From contig NZ_BBPM01000019.1 of the NCBI RefSeq assembly GCF_000787775.1, forward strand, positions 31,743-95,742: 64,000 bases of DNA. Direction: 5' to 3'. This stretch comes from Streptacidiphilus carbonis. Lineage in GTDB: Bacteria; Actinomycetota; Actinomycetes; Streptomycetales; Streptomycetaceae. The notes below the pieces were generated by a model that saw nothing but the letters and a program-made list of their open reading frames with translations, did no database searches and was not told the origin of the DNA. Both the position numbers and the translations under genes were made by a program. Shown piece after piece: positions 24,326 through 34,369 of this stretch. Numbering within the stretch: position 1 is the first letter of the stretch; each line of letters starts with the position of its first letter.

Positions 24326-26463
24326 TCAGCTCGTACTCGTGGCTTTCGCCTTGGTCAGGTCGTAGACCGTCACCCCGTCCACCGTCGTGGACGAGTAGTG
24401 CGCGGCGACCCAGGTGGAGATCTGGGAGGAGTCCGAGCTGCCGCTGCTGCCACCGTTCGCGCCGGTGCCGCCGCCGATGAAGTAGTGGATCCGGCCGGAG
24501 CGGACGTACTGCTCGAACTGGCTGAGGCTCGGGGCGGCGTCGGTGCCGTTGAAGCCGCCGAGGGCCATCACCGGGTCTCCCGTGGCGAGCTGGTAGCCGG
24601 CCGCGTTCTGGGAGCCGATGGCTGCGGCGACCCAGGTGTACTTGCCGGAGTCGGCCTTCAGCAGTGCGGTGATGGCCGTGCCGGGGTCGGAGCCGTTGAG
24701 CAGCGTGCCGACACCGCCGCCACCCACGCCGCCGCCGAAGCCGCCACGCGCACCGCCGCCGGTGTTTCCGCCGCCGGTCGTGCTCCCGCCGGGCGCGGTG
24801 CCGCCGCCGGGGAAGTTGCCGGGGCCGGGGAAGTTGCCGGGGCCGCCCGTGCCGCCACCGGCCTGCGGTGCGCCCTGGCCGCCGGTCCCGCCGCCGAACC
24901 CGCCGCCGCCGAACCCGCCGCCAGCGCGACGCCGCCTCCGCCACCGCCGCCGAACCCGCCACCGCCGCCTCCGCCGAACCCGCCGCCCGACACCGTCGGC
25001 CCCGCGCTCGGCAGCGAGCCGGTGTGCGCGGTGCCCACCGTCTGCAGGGTGTACGCCCCCGGTCCGGCCAGCGCCGCGGCCAGGCCCAGCGCCGCAAGCG
25101 GGCGGGCGAAGCCGTTCGGCAGCCGGCCCGCGACGACCAGGCCCAGCGCGGCGAGCATCCCCCCGATCAGCACCGCGTACCGCAGCCACGGGTACCAGTC
25201 CGAGCTGCGCTCCAGCAGGGTGTACGACCACACGGCCGTCACCCCGGTCACCACCGCCAGCGCCACCGAGGCGAACCATGTGCGCCGCTGCTCCCAGAGC
25301 AGCGCGGAGCCCATGCCGACCAGGATCGCGATGTACGGGGCCAGGGCGACGTTGTAGTAGGGGTGGAAGATGCCCTTCATCAGACTGAACGTCAGGAACG
25401 TGGTGACCAGGGCGAGTCCCCACAGCACGAACGCCGCGCGACGGGGGTCCACCCGGGGCAGCCGCCGGGTCAGCCACAGTCCGGCGGCGAGCAGCAGCAG
25501 CGCCGCCGGGAGCAGCCAGGCGATCTGGCCGCCCATGTCGTCGCTGAACAGCCGGGTCAGCCCGGTGCTGCCCCACATCCCGGTCGCACCGCCGGCGCCA
25601 CCGCCGCCCCCGCCCACGCTGCCGGTCTCGGAGCCGTCCAGTCGGCCGAACCCGTTGTAGCCGAAGGTCAGTTCGAGGAAGCTGTTGTGCTGGCTGCCGC
25701 CGATGTACGGCCGGTAGGCGGCCGGGGTCAGCTGGACGATCGCCACCCACCAGCCGCCGCTGATCACCAGCACCACCAGGGCGAGCAGCACCTGCCTGAT
25801 CCTGCGCCACATCCCGGTCGGCGCGAACGCCAGGTAGGTGCTGCCGAGCGCCGGGAGGATCAGGAACGCCTGCAGGGTCTTGGTCAGAAAGGCGAAGCCG
25901 ACGCAGGCGCCGGCCAGCACCAGCCACCGGGTCCGCGCCTGCTCCTGGGCGCGCAGTACGGCGTAGCCGGCCAGGGTGAGCAGCAGCGCCAGCAGCGGGT
26001 CGGGGTTGTTGAAGCGGAACATCAGCGCGGCGACCGGGGTGAGCGCCAGCGCGGCGCCCGCGACCAGACCGGCCTGCGCCGAGAACCGCCGCCGCACGGC
26101 CGCGTAGACCACGGCGACGGTGGCGACGCCCTCCAGCGCCTGCGGCGCAAGGACCGACCAGGAGTGCACACCGAAGATCCGGGTGGAGACCTCCATGACC
26201 CACAGCGACGCCGGGGGCTTGTCGACCGTGATGAAGTTCGCCGCGTCGGAGGAGCCGTAGAACATGGCCTCCCAGCTCTTGGTACCGGCCTGCACGGCCG
26301 CCGAGTAGAACTGGTTGGCCCAGCCGGAAGCGCTGAGATCCCACAGGTAGAGCACGGCGGTGGCCAGGAGCAGACCGAGGAAGGCGGGACGGACCCAGCG
26401 CGGGTCCCCGGCGCGGGACTGCTGTTCCAGCACGACGGGCTGGGCGGCGGTGGTGGACGACAT
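24326..26463 (-). CDS. GT39 (ArnT/YkcB-like) membrane glycosyltransferase, split by an apparent frameshift in its Gly-rich linker
   Basis: From ATG 26463 the frame encodes a GT39 enzyme: early loop with ITVDKPPASLW (catalytic-type Asp), LMFRFNNPDPLLALL, FLTKTLQAFLILPAL and about eleven membrane helices, then a Gly-rich linker (about residues 485-510). In that frame translation runs into an atypical Ala/Arg/Pro tail ending at 24658. The expected C-terminal YkcB-like domain (LLNGSDPGTAITALLKAD, ATGDPVMALGGFNG, GRIHYFIGGGTG) lies in the -1 frame, ending TGA at 24326. The switch falls near 24920-24935 within GGC repeats. Joined, the protein would be about 712 residues. It may be an assembly error, a true mutation or a slippage site. 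It follows a two-component operon on the same strand and would transfer sugars from lipid carriers. Confidence 0.75.
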
Positions 26464-26518
26464 GGCACCAATCTCTCCGGATGGCCTGTCGCCCGCGTAT
26501 GCCGATGCTGTGAACGCT

Positions 26519-26570
26519 CTGTCAGTTCGGCCTGTCGGTTCCGTCTGTCAGTTCGACGTGTCAGTTCGCC
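26519..26570. repeat. Four 13-bp tandem repeats spanning the kinase stop codon
   Basis: CTGTCAGTTCGGC, CTGTCGGTTCCGT, CTGTCAGTTCGAC and GTGTCAGTTCGCC occupy 26519-26570 without gaps. The minus-strand kinase stop (26561-26563) lies in the last unit, so the array extends from the stop into the gap before the GT39 gene. Confidence 0.85.
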
Positions 26571-28144
26571 AGTAGATCCAGATCCTTGGCCGGTTCGGCC
26601 GACAGCGGCAGCCGGACCGTGAACACGGTGTTCCCCGGGGTGCTGCGGACGCTGACCCGGCCACCGTGCGAGGCGGTGACGGCGGCGACGATCGCCAGGC
26701 CGAGGCCGGTGCTGCCGGCCGCGCGGGAGCGGGAGCTGTCGCCTCGGGCGAAGCGCTCGAACACGGAGGGCAGCAGCGCGGGCGGGATGCCGGGGCCGTC
26801 GTCCATGATCCGCAGCTCGCAGCCGACGCCGTCGGGGGAGAGCAGCACGGCGGCGGTCACCCTGGTCCCGGACGGCGTGTGCTTGCCGGCGTTGGCGAGC
26901 AGGTTCACCAGCACCTGGTGCAGCCGGTGGCTGTCGCCGTCCACCATCACCGGGTCGTCCGGGAGTTGGACCTGCCAGTCGTGGTCGGGGCTGGCCGCGT
27001 GGGCGTCCCGGACCGCGTCCATGACCAGCGGCGCGAGGTCCAGCGCCTCGCGGTCCAGGGGGCGCCCGGCGTCCAGGCGGGCCAGCAGCAGCAGGTCCTC
27101 GACCAGCCGGGTCATCCGCGCGGCCTCGGACTCCACCCGGCTGAGGGCGTAGGCGGTGTCCGGCGGCACGGTCTCGCGTCCACGCCGGGTGAGCTCGGCG
27201 TAGCCGGCGATGGACGCCAGCGGCGTCCGCAACTCATGACTGGCGTCGGCCACGAACTGCCGCACCCGGGTCTCACTCGCGTGGCGGGCGGACAGCGCGT
27301 CGGCGACATGGTCGATGAGTCGATTGAGCGAGTCACCGACCTGCCCGGCCTCGGTACGGGTGTCGGTGTCGCCCTCCGGCACGCGCACCAACTCACCGAC
27401 CTCGCCCCGGTCCAGCTGCACCCTGGAGATCCGCTGGGCAGTCGCGGCCACCCGGTCCAGGGGACGGAGGGACAGCCTGATCAGTGCGAACGACGCGAAC
27501 CCGGTCATCAGCAGGCCGGCCACGGCGACCACCGCCTCAATGGCGATGAGCTCGCTGACCGTCGACTGGCTGTCGCTGAGCGAGACCGCCACGAACTGGA
27601 TCTGGTCGCCCGATTTCAGCGAGCTGACCATGTAGTCCCCGTAGTCGGGAACGGACACGGTGGCGTAGTGCGCCCCGCCCCTGGCTTCGGCGACGGCGAA
27701 GACCGCTGCCTCACTCGTCGTCAGAACGGCCGCTGCCCGGTTGTTCGTGGTGTTCCCGGCGCCTGAGTTGTAGCCGGCCGAGATCGTTCCGTCGCTGTCG
27801 ATGGTGCCGCCGATGGCCTGGTCGGGGAGCAGCCTCGCAAAGCCGAGCACGTCACCCCCGAACTGGTTGTTCTCCTTGGGCAGGACGGTCGACGTGCCGG
27901 GGCCCTGCCTTCCGGAGCCGAGCCCCGCCCCGCCCTGGCCGCCCAGGCCCTGGCCCTGGCCGGGGATGTGGCTGATCGCCTGGTCCAGCTTGGTCCGTGC
28001 GGCAGCGTCCAGGTTCTTCTGCAGCAGCAGCGTGGTCGACAGGGCCATGGCCCCGCTGACCACCGCCAGCATCAGCGTCGTGGTCACCAGCAGCCGGGTC
28101 CGCAAGGACCATGTGGACCAGCTCCGGACCCGGCTCGGCTTCAT
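26561..28144 (-). CDS. Sensor histidine kinase with HAMP domain
   Basis: 527 residues. First membrane helix RLLVTTTLMLAVVSGAMAL, an extracytoplasmic region of about 150 residues with a Gly/Gln-rich stretch (HIPGQGQGLGGQGGAGLGSG), second helix IEAVVAVAGLLMTGFASFALI, then HAMP. The H box is FVADASHELRTPLASI, N box VNLLANAGKHT, G1 MDDGPGIPP, F box FERFARGD and G2 GSTGLGLAIV. It overlaps the regulator gene by 4 bp. The GT39 gene 98 bp downstream on the same strand suggests that this pair responds to envelope state and may control cell-surface glycosylation. Confidence 0.93.
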   Translation of the reverse strand: MKPSRVRSWSTWSLRTRLLVTTTLMLAVVSGAMALSTTLLLQKNLDAAARTKLDQAISHIPGQGQGLGGQGGAGLGSGRQGPGTSTVLPKENNQFGGDVLGFARLLPDQAIGGTIDSDGTISAGYNSGAGNTTNNRAAAVLTTSEAAVFAVAEARGGAHYATVSVPDYGDYMVSSLKSGDQIQFVAVSLSDSQSTVSELIAIEAVVAVAGLLMTGFASFALIRLSLRPLDRVAATAQRISRVQLDRGEVGELVRVPEGDTDTRTEAGQVGDSLNRLIDHVADALSARHASETRVRQFVADASHELRTPLASIAGYAELTRRGRETVPPDTAYALSRVESEAARMTRLVEDLLLLARLDAGRPLDREALDLAPLVMDAVRDAHAASPDHDWQVQLPDDPVMVDGDSHRLHQVLVNLLANAGKHTPSGTRVTAAVLLSPDGVGCELRIMDDGPGIPPALLPSVFERFARGDSSRSRAAGSTGLGLAIVAAVTASHGGRVSVRSTPGNTVFTVRLPLSAEPAKDLDLLAN

Positions 28145-28905
28145 CGGACCGGTGCCCCCGCGTCGGCCGGCTTCAGTACGTACCCCGCGCCGCGCATGGT
28201 GTGGATCATCGGCGCGCGTCCCGCGTCGATCTTGCGGCGCAGGTAGGAGATGTAGAGCTCGACCACGTTGCCCTGGCCGCCGAAGTCGTAGGACCAGACC
28301 CGGTCCAGGATCTGCGGCTTGCTCAGCACCCGCCGCGGGTTCCGCATCAGGAACCGCAGCAGCTCGAACTCGGTGGCGGTGAGCCTGATCGCGTCGTCGC
28401 CGCGGAACACCTCGCGGCTGTCCTCGTCCAGGGTGAGGTCGCCGACGACCAGCACCGACTCCGCCCGCGCCGCGGCCGCGCCGCTCCTGCGGAGCAGTCC
28501 GCGCAGGCGGGCCACGACCTCCTCAAGACTGAAGGGCTTGGTGACGTAGTCGTCGCCGCCCGCGGTGAGCCCGGCGATACGGTCCTCGACCGCGTCCTTC
28601 GCCGTGAGGAACAGCACCGGCACGTCGTGCTGGTCGGCACGCAGCCGGCGCATCACCTCCAGGCCGCTGAAGTCCGGCAGCATCACGTCGAGGACCACCG
28701 CGTCGGGGCGGAACTCCCGGGCCGCGCGCAGCGCCTCGGCGCCGTCGCCGGCGGTGGCGGTCTGCCAGCCCTCGTAGCGCAGGGCCATGGACAGCAGATC
28801 AGCGAGCGGGGCCTCGTCGTCGACGACGAGGACTCGGACGGGGCTTCCATCAGGTCGACGAAGGTCGGTGGAGGCCACTTCGGGGCTAGGGGGCGTCGTC
28901 GTCAT
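28141..28905 (-). CDS. OmpR/PhoB-family response regulator
   Basis: 254 residues from ATG 28905; the frame is open further upstream but with no domain content. Receiver: VLVVDDEAPLADLL, Asp in AVVLDVMLPDFSG, Thr/Ala in VLFLTAKDA and Lys in YVTKPFSLEE. The winged helix ends with RVWSYDFGGQGNVVELYISY and GAGYVLKPA. First gene of the regulator-kinase-GT39 unit. The 136-bp gap to the rhomboid gene contains its promoter but no obvious box was identified. Confidence 0.93.
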   Translation of the reverse strand: MTTTPPSPEVASTDLRRPDGSPVRVLVVDDEAPLADLLSMALRYEGWQTATAGDGAEALRAAREFRPDAVVLDVMLPDFSGLEVMRRLRADQHDVPVLFLTAKDAVEDRIAGLTAGGDDYVTKPFSLEEVVARLRGLLRRSGAAAARAESVLVVGDLTLDEDSREVFRGDDAIRLTATEFELLRFLMRNPRRVLSKPQILDRVWSYDFGGQGNVVELYISYLRRKIDAGRAPMIHTMRGAGYVLKPADAGAPVR

Positions 28906-29041
28906 GGCGAGAAGGCTGCAACGACCACATGAGAAACGCATGAGGTCAACCTGTGGCAACCCTGTGCTTTGCCTGCCAATTACCTCACAAGAACCCATCA
29001 ATCCGTTTGACCAGGCATTTTGCCGGGCGCTGCGGTCGGCG

Positions 29042-29812
29042 CTAGAGCAGCCCCAGATCCCCGAGTTCCTTGTGCAGGTCGCTTCGGCTGCTGTCGACCG
29101 CCGGATTCGCCCCCTGTGCACCCTGCGTGGGCACCATCGTCCTGCCCGAGCCGGAACCGGGGCCCGAGCCCGGAATCGAACCGGACTCCGAACCGGATCC
29201 CACCGGGATCCGGCGGTCCCGCAGCAGCCAGGCTCCGACCGCGCCGCCGACCAGTCCGCCCATGTGGGCCAGCCAGCTCACGCCGGGGGTGCCGGGCAGC
29301 GCGATCGTCACAAGGTAGGCGAACGACGCGGCCATGACCACCCCGATCAGGGTGTCGATCAGCCGCCGGTCGAAGATCCCGCGGAGTACCACATAGCCGA
29401 AGTAGCCGAAGATCAGTCCGCTGGCGCCGACACTGGCGGTGTTCGAGCTCTGGAAGACCCAGACAGCGAGGCCGCTGGTGAGTGCGACCAGCAGGGTCAG
29501 CCAGAGGAAGCGGACCACGCCGCGGTAGGCGGCCAGGAAGCCGAAGACGAACAGCGGACCGGAGTTGCCCTCGATGTGCTGCCAACTGAAGTGCAGGAAA
29601 GGCGCGGTGAGGATCTCGGCGAGCCGGTCGGGGTTCTGCGGGATCACCGCGAACTCCCGGTCCAGGTCGTAGTCGCCGGTCCAGTTGACGATCTGTAGGG
29701 CCCAGATCACGACCATGAAGCCGAACATCACGAAGAACGCCTTGCGCGCCTCCGCGATCATCTCCTCGGCGGTCTGCGGCCCCGCCGACTTCCATCCCTG
29801 CAACCCGCGCAT
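29042..29812 (-). CDS. Rhomboid family intramembrane serine protease
   Basis: 256 residues, ATG preceded by GGAGGGGG. Catalytic Ser is in GASGLIFGYFGY and the partner His in LAHMGGLVGGAVGAWLL; the oxyanion-side HIEGN motif is in SWQHIEGNSGPLFVFG. Six membrane segments are expected. The N-terminus is cytosolic and polar, and the C-terminus carries a Ser/Gly/Pro-rich linker (GSGSESGSIPGSGPGSGSG) before a short acidic tail. It cleaves membrane protein substrates within the bilayer. Monocistronic; substrate unknown. Confidence 0.93.
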   Translation of the reverse strand: MRGLQGWKSAGPQTAEEMIAEARKAFFVMFGFMVVIWALQIVNWTGDYDLDREFAVIPQNPDRLAEILTAPFLHFSWQHIEGNSGPLFVFGFLAAYRGVVRFLWLTLLVALTSGLAVWVFQSSNTASVGASGLIFGYFGYVVLRGIFDRRLIDTLIGVVMAASFAYLVTIALPGTPGVSWLAHMGGLVGGAVGAWLLRDRRIPVGSGSESGSIPGSGPGSGSGRTMVPTQGAQGANPAVDSSRSDLHKELGDLGLL

Positions 29813-29887
29813 CTGCGCACCCCCTCCGGGCCAACTCTACGGCTCAGGGCTGACGGCAGGGAGGCGATGGAAGCACAAGTCAGAAGC

Positions 29888-30871
29888 TCAAAGTGCGCGA
29901 ATGCCCCAGTGGTGGGCGACCCGCTCGCCCGGCTCCAGCCGCACCACGTCCTCGCCGGTGGCGAAGGCGTTGGGCGGGCAGCTCATCGGCTCGACCGCGA
30001 CGCCCGCGCGCCGGTACGCGCCGGGAAGGCCGTCGGCCGAGTACACCTGCAGCCAGCCGATCTCCGGGCCGACCCAGAGCTCCACCCCGCGCCCGCTGCC
30101 GCTGCCCCCGCTGCCGCTCCCGGTTCCGCCGCCCCCGCCGGTCAGCCGGACCGTGGCGCGTCCGTCCGGGTCGCGCCGCAGTCCGGTGAAGGCGGTGTCC
30201 AGCTTGGTGGCGCCGATCGCCCGGGCCTTGCGGAAGTCGTAGTCCGTCCCCGCCACGTCCTCGCGGCCGGTCGGGATCATGCGCTCGTCGACCGGGATCC
30301 AGGTGTCGGCCGGCAGTTCCAGCACCGCTTCGTCCAGGCTGCCGGGGCCGAGGCCCAGGGTCAGGTAGGGGTGCGCGCCGATGCCGTACGGGGCGGCGCT
30401 CGGCCCGGCGTTGCGGGCCGCGACCTCGACGCTCAGGCCGTCCTCGCCCAGCGAGTAACTGGCCGTCAGTTCCAGGATGTGCGGGTAGCCGTGCATCGGG
30501 TAGAGCCGCAGCCCGAAGCGGACCGAGGCGGTGTCCTCGGCCACCACCCGCCAGGGCAGCCAGCGGACGAAGCCGTGGCTGGCGTTGTGGGTGGCCGGCT
30601 CGCTGATGTCGAGCTGCTGGTCACGGCCGTCGAAGGAGTACTTCCCGTCCCGCACCCGGTTGGGCCACGGCACCAGCAGCTGCCCCGCGCCGCCGGGCGG
30701 CATCTGGTCGGACGGGTACTTCACGACCAGCGGACGTCCGCGGTGGCTGAGACCTCTCAGGCCCGCTCCCACAACGGTGAGCACCGCGCGGTAGTCGCCG
30801 TACTCGATCACCTGCTGGGGACCGGTCGGGGAGAGGGATTCGACGTGCTCGCTGCGGGTCTTCTCAGCCAT
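29888..30871 (-). CDS. Aldose 1-epimerase family protein
   Basis: 327 residues from ATG 30871; an upstream ATG at 30913 is less likely and no clear ribosome site is seen for either, so a short or absent leader is possible. Family motifs: VPWPNRVRDGKYSF, the catalytic His region ATHNASHGFVRWLPW, and GIGAHPYLTLG with the second His; the base Glu is expected in WLQVYSADG..GVAVEPMSCPPNAF. A Gly/Ser insertion (GGGGGTGSGSGGSGSGRG) interrupts the C-terminal third and is unusual. It interconverts sugar anomers (galactose mutarotase-like). Downstream of nothing obvious; monocistronic. Confidence 0.88.
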   Translation of the reverse strand: MAEKTRSEHVESLSPTGPQQVIEYGDYRAVLTVVGAGLRGLSHRGRPLVVKYPSDQMPPGGAGQLLVPWPNRVRDGKYSFDGRDQQLDISEPATHNASHGFVRWLPWRVVAEDTASVRFGLRLYPMHGYPHILELTASYSLGEDGLSVEVAARNAGPSAAPYGIGAHPYLTLGLGPGSLDEAVLELPADTWIPVDERMIPTGREDVAGTDYDFRKARAIGATKLDTAFTGLRRDPDGRATVRLTGGGGGTGSGSGGSGSGRGVELWVGPEIGWLQVYSADGLPGAYRRAGVAVEPMSCPPNAFATGEDVVRLEPGERVAHHWGIRAL

Positions 30872-31093
30872 GGACACATCGTTGCACGAACAGCCGTGGA
30901 ACAGTGGCCCCAATGGTCATGGACAGCCCCATGACTGCTAGCCTCATCCATCATTCGTCATGTGTTCGATCGCCGGGGGATTTGACTTCAGTCGGACGCG
31001 ACAGCAGACGCGGACTGACGAGACACGCGCATTGGGGGCAGTCCGCCATGTCGTTACTGCCCCGCTACTCGGATTCAGGGCAGGGGCACTGCG

Positions 31094-34000
31094 GTGGCAG
31101 CAAGGCACAGTCGGAAGAAATCTCGAATAGGCGCCGGAGTCGGCGTCGCACTGGCGGCAGCAGCGCTGGTGGTGGGAGCGGTCGCGGAAGCGGCGCCCAC
31201 GAAGCCCGCGCCCGGAGCGGTCGACGCGTCGTCGGCCGCCCTGGCGACCTCGGCCGGGAGCACGCTGCAGGACGACTTCGCAGCGGCGGCGGCCGAGTTC
31301 AAGGTGCCGGAGAGCGTCCTCCTGGCCGTCTCGTACCAGGAGACCCAGTGGGAGTCGCACCAGGGTCAGCCGAGCACCACGGGCAACTACAACGTCATGG
31401 GGCTCACCCAGGTCGCTGAGTCGACGGCGGCGCCGCTCACGGTCGCCCAGGTCGCGGCCGAGGAGGACGAGGCGGGCGACGGCAGCAAGCCGCGCACGCC
31501 GAGCGCGGCGCTGATGGCGCTGGTGAACGACAGGTCCGCGAGCAAGTCCCCGGCGCTGCACACGCTGGACACCGCGGCCGGGCTGATCCACCAGCCCGCC
31601 ACGGCGCTGCGCGGCGACAGCAGGCAGAGCATCCGCGGCGGGGCCGCGCTGCTGGCCTCGTACCAGAGCAAGCTGAAGCACCCGCTGTCCGGGGACCCGG
31701 CCGACTGGTTCGGCGCGGTCGCCGCCTACTCGCAGGCCTCGGACCAGAAGGCCGCCACCGGCTTCGCCGACCAGGTCTTCCTGACCATCCACAGCGGTGC
31801 CTCCCGCACCACGGCGGACAACCAGACGGTGGCGCTGGCCGCCAGCCCGGCCGTGACCGTGCCGGCTGCCGCGACCGGCACCCAGCAGACCAGCGGGCTG
31901 GGTCTGCGCGCGGCGGCCGTGGGCGCCTCCGCCACTGCGGCGACCGAGTGCCCGACCACGGTCACCTGCACCTTCGTTCCGGCCGACGCCAACAACTACT
32001 ACGCCGGCAACCGTCCCACCGACGGCAACGGCATCACCACGATCGTGCTGCACACGACCGAGGGCCCCACCACGGCCGGGGCGATCGCCGAGCTGCAGGC
32101 CTCGGGCAACAGCACGCACTACATCGTCGACGCCAACGGCACGGTGACCCAGATGGTGTCCCTCGAGGACGCCGCAATCCACGCCGCCAACAAGTCGATC
32201 AACCTCCACTCGGTGGGCATCGAGAACGTCGGCTTCGCCGGTGGCGGCAGCGCCGCCGGCAACACCGCCGGCACCTGGATCGCCCAGCCGCAGTACCTGA
32301 CCGACGCGGCGCTGGTGAGCTATGTCGCGGCGAAGTACAACATCCCGCTGGACCGGGACCACATCCTGGGCCACGACGACGCCGCCTACGCACTGAACAG
32401 CACGGTGGGTTCCCAGCACTGGGACCCGGGGGCGTACTTCGACTGGAGCTACTTCCTCAGCCTGCTGGGCGCCCCCCCGGCCGGCAGCGGCACCCTGGTC
32501 AAGGGCGGCACGGTCACCATCGCCCCGGCCTACAGCAGCACCGGAGCCCCGGCGCTGACCGGTTGCGACACCAGCGGCGGGGGCGGCAGTGACGCCTGCC
32601 CGGCGCACGCCGCCAACTTCGTCTACCTCTACAAGGGCGCTTCGACCGGCTCCGGTCTGATCAACGACTCGCTGCTGACCGCGACCGGCATGGCCAGCGG
32701 CACCACCGAGATCGCCGACGTCAGCGACAAGGCCGTCTACGGCCAGAGCTTCGTCGTCGCCGACATCAGCGGTGACTGGACCGCCGTCTGGTACGGCGGG
32801 CAGAAGGCCTGGTTCTACAACCCCAACGGCAGCAACACGGTCGCCAACACCCATCCGGGCCAGCTCATCGTCCAGCCCAGCGGCAGTGCGTCGGTGCCGG
32901 TGTACGGGCGCTACTACCCCGAGGCCTCCGACTACACGGGGGCGGTGGCCTACCTGGCGGACCCGACCAAGTGCCCCAACCAGGTCGTCGCCCCGCTGTC
33001 GTACACCATCCCGGTCGGTCAGGCCTATGTCGCCGAGGCAGCGGTGAGCGGTGACTACTACGCCGACACCGACACCTCCAGCGCCACCTGCCCGGCGCCC
33101 GCTGCGAACACCGAGATCATCTCGCAGACCAAGTACTACCCGATCCGCTACAACCACCGGATCGCGTACGTGAAGGCCTCCGACGTCCAGGTGGTCACCG
33201 CGGCCGCGCCGCCCAAGGGCACCTTCGTCCCGAGCGGCCCGACCCGCGCACTGGACACCCGGACCACCATCGGCGGGGCGCAGGCCCCGGTCGTGGCGGG
33301 CAAGCCGCGGGTGCTGCAGATCGCCGGGGCCGACGGGATCCCCTCGACCGGGGTCACCGCCGTGGTCATGAACGTCACCGCGGTCAGGCCGACCAGTGCC
33401 TCGTTCGTCACGGTCTACCCGGACGGGGTGGCGCAGCCCGCCACCTCGAACCTCAACCTCACGGCCGGCGCGGTGATGCCGAACCTCGCGGTGGTCCCGG
33501 TGGTGGACGGCAAGGTGGACTTCGCCGTCAACGCCGGCTCCGTCGACCTGGTGGCCGACATCACCGGCTACTACTCGACCACGGCCACGAACGGCTCGAC
33601 CTTCTCCAGCGCCGGTCCGGTCCGGGCGATGGACACCCGGGACGGCACCGGTGTCCCCAAGGCCCGGGTCGCCGCGGGCGGCACGGTGAAGCTCAAGGTC
33701 GCCGGCGCGAACGGGCTCCCGTCGACCGGAGTGACCGCGGTGGTCATGAACGTCACGGCGGTCGGGCCCAGCACGACCGGCGTGGTGACGGTGTACCCGG
33801 ACGGGATCACCCGGCCGACCGCCTCCAATCTGAACTTCGCCGCCGGCCAGACCATCCCCAACCTGGTCATCGTCCCGGTGGGGGCGAACGGTGTGGTGGA
33901 CTTCTACAACTACGCCGGGACGGTCGACCTGGTGGCCGACATCACCGGCTACTTCACCCAGGGGTCCGGCGCCTCGTACGTCACCGCCGGTCCGAAGCGG

Positions 34001-34336
34001 GTGATGGACACCCGGGACGGCACCGGTGTCCCCAAGGCCCGGGTCGCCGCGGGCGGCACGGTGAAGCTGACGGTCGCCGGAGTGAACGGGCTGCCGTCGA
34101 CCGGGGTGACCGCGGTGGTCATGAACGTCACGGCGGTCGGGCCCAGCACGGCCGGCGTGGTGACGGTGTACCCGGACGGGATCACCCGGCCGACCGCCTC
34201 CAACCTGAACTTCGTCGCCGGCCAGACCATCCCCAACCTGGTGGTGGTGCCGGTGAGGAACGGTGTGGTGGACTTCTACAACTACGCCGGGACGGTCGAC
34301 CTGGTGGCCGACATCACCGGGTACTTCACCTCCTAG
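31094..34336 (+). CDS. Secreted N-acetylmuramoyl-L-alanine amidase with N-terminal lytic-type domain and three C-terminal repeats
   Basis: 1080 residues from GTG 31094. Signal peptide about 1-35 (RKKSRIGAGVGVALAAAALVVGAVAEAA). Region 60-170 resembles a lysozyme/transglycosylase-like domain (FKVPESVLLAVSYQETQWES, YNVMGLTQV). The Amidase_2/PGRP domain (about 310-455) shows ITTIVLHTTEG, THYIVDANG, AIHAANKSINLHSVGIENVG and HWDPGAYFDW, consistent with a zinc amidase. An SH3-like stretch follows. The C-terminus carries three ~125-residue repeats (from about 709, 835 and 960), each with MDTRDGTG-like, GLPSTGVTAVVMNVTAV, VYPDG and VDLVADITGYF. Probably remodels or degrades peptidoglycan; the repeats may bind the wall. 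Confidence 0.88.
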   Translation: MAARHSRKKSRIGAGVGVALAAAALVVGAVAEAAPTKPAPGAVDASSAALATSAGSTLQDDFAAAAAEFKVPESVLLAVSYQETQWESHQGQPSTTGNYNVMGLTQVAESTAAPLTVAQVAAEEDEAGDGSKPRTPSAALMALVNDRSASKSPALHTLDTAAGLIHQPATALRGDSRQSIRGGAALLASYQSKLKHPLSGDPADWFGAVAAYSQASDQKAATGFADQVFLTIHSGASRTTADNQTVALAASPAVTVPAAATGTQQTSGLGLRAAAVGASATAATECPTTVTCTFVPADANNYYAGNRPTDGNGITTIVLHTTEGPTTAGAIAELQASGNSTHYIVDANGTVTQMVSLEDAAIHAANKSINLHSVGIENVGFAGGGSAAGNTAGTWIAQPQYLTDAALVSYVAAKYNIPLDRDHILGHDDAAYALNSTVGSQHWDPGAYFDWSYFLSLLGAPPAGSGTLVKGGTVTIAPAYSSTGAPALTGCDTSGGGGSDACPAHAANFVYLYKGASTGSGLINDSLLTATGMASGTTEIADVSDKAVYGQSFVVADISGDWTAVWYGGQKAWFYNPNGSNTVANTHPGQLIVQPSGSASVPVYGRYYPEASDYTGAVAYLADPTKCPNQVVAPLSYTIPVGQAYVAEAAVSGDYYADTDTSSATCPAPAANTEIISQTKYYPIRYNHRIAYVKASDVQVVTAAAPPKGTFVPSGPTRALDTRTTIGGAQAPVVAGKPRVLQIAGADGIPSTGVTAVVMNVTAVRPTSASFVTVYPDGVAQPATSNLNLTAGAVMPNLAVVPVVDGKVDFAVNAGSVDLVADITGYYSTTATNGSTFSSAGPVRAMDTRDGTGVPKARVAAGGTVKLKVAGANGLPSTGVTAVVMNVTAVGPSTTGVVTVYPDGITRPTASNLNFAAGQTIPNLVIVPVGANGVVDFYNYAGTVDLVADITGYFTQGSGASYVTAGPKRVMDTRDGTGVPKARVAAGGTVKLTVAGVNGLPSTGVTAVVMNVTAVGPSTAGVVTVYPDGITRPTASNLNFVAGQTIPNLVVVPVRNGVVDFYNYAGTVDLVADITGYFTS
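33215..34333 (+). repeat. Three tandem ~375-bp coding repeats in the amidase gene
   Basis: Repeat 2 and repeat 3 are offset by exactly 375 bp (for example ATGGACACCCGGGACGGCAC at 33629 and again at 34004) and are nearly identical at DNA level over long stretches, while repeat 1 (starting near 33215) has diverged. This indicates a recent duplication or gene conversion of the last two units. Confidence 0.85.
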
Positions 34337-34369
34337 CGACCGCTCCCGCAGGCACTGCGGAAGCACTCC

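Noticed and set aside
30944..34366. 1140-codon open frame on the minus strand opposite the amidase
   Set aside because: Val/Gly/Arg/His-rich repeats mirror the sense repeats; no start context or domain. Antisense shadow of the amidase gene.
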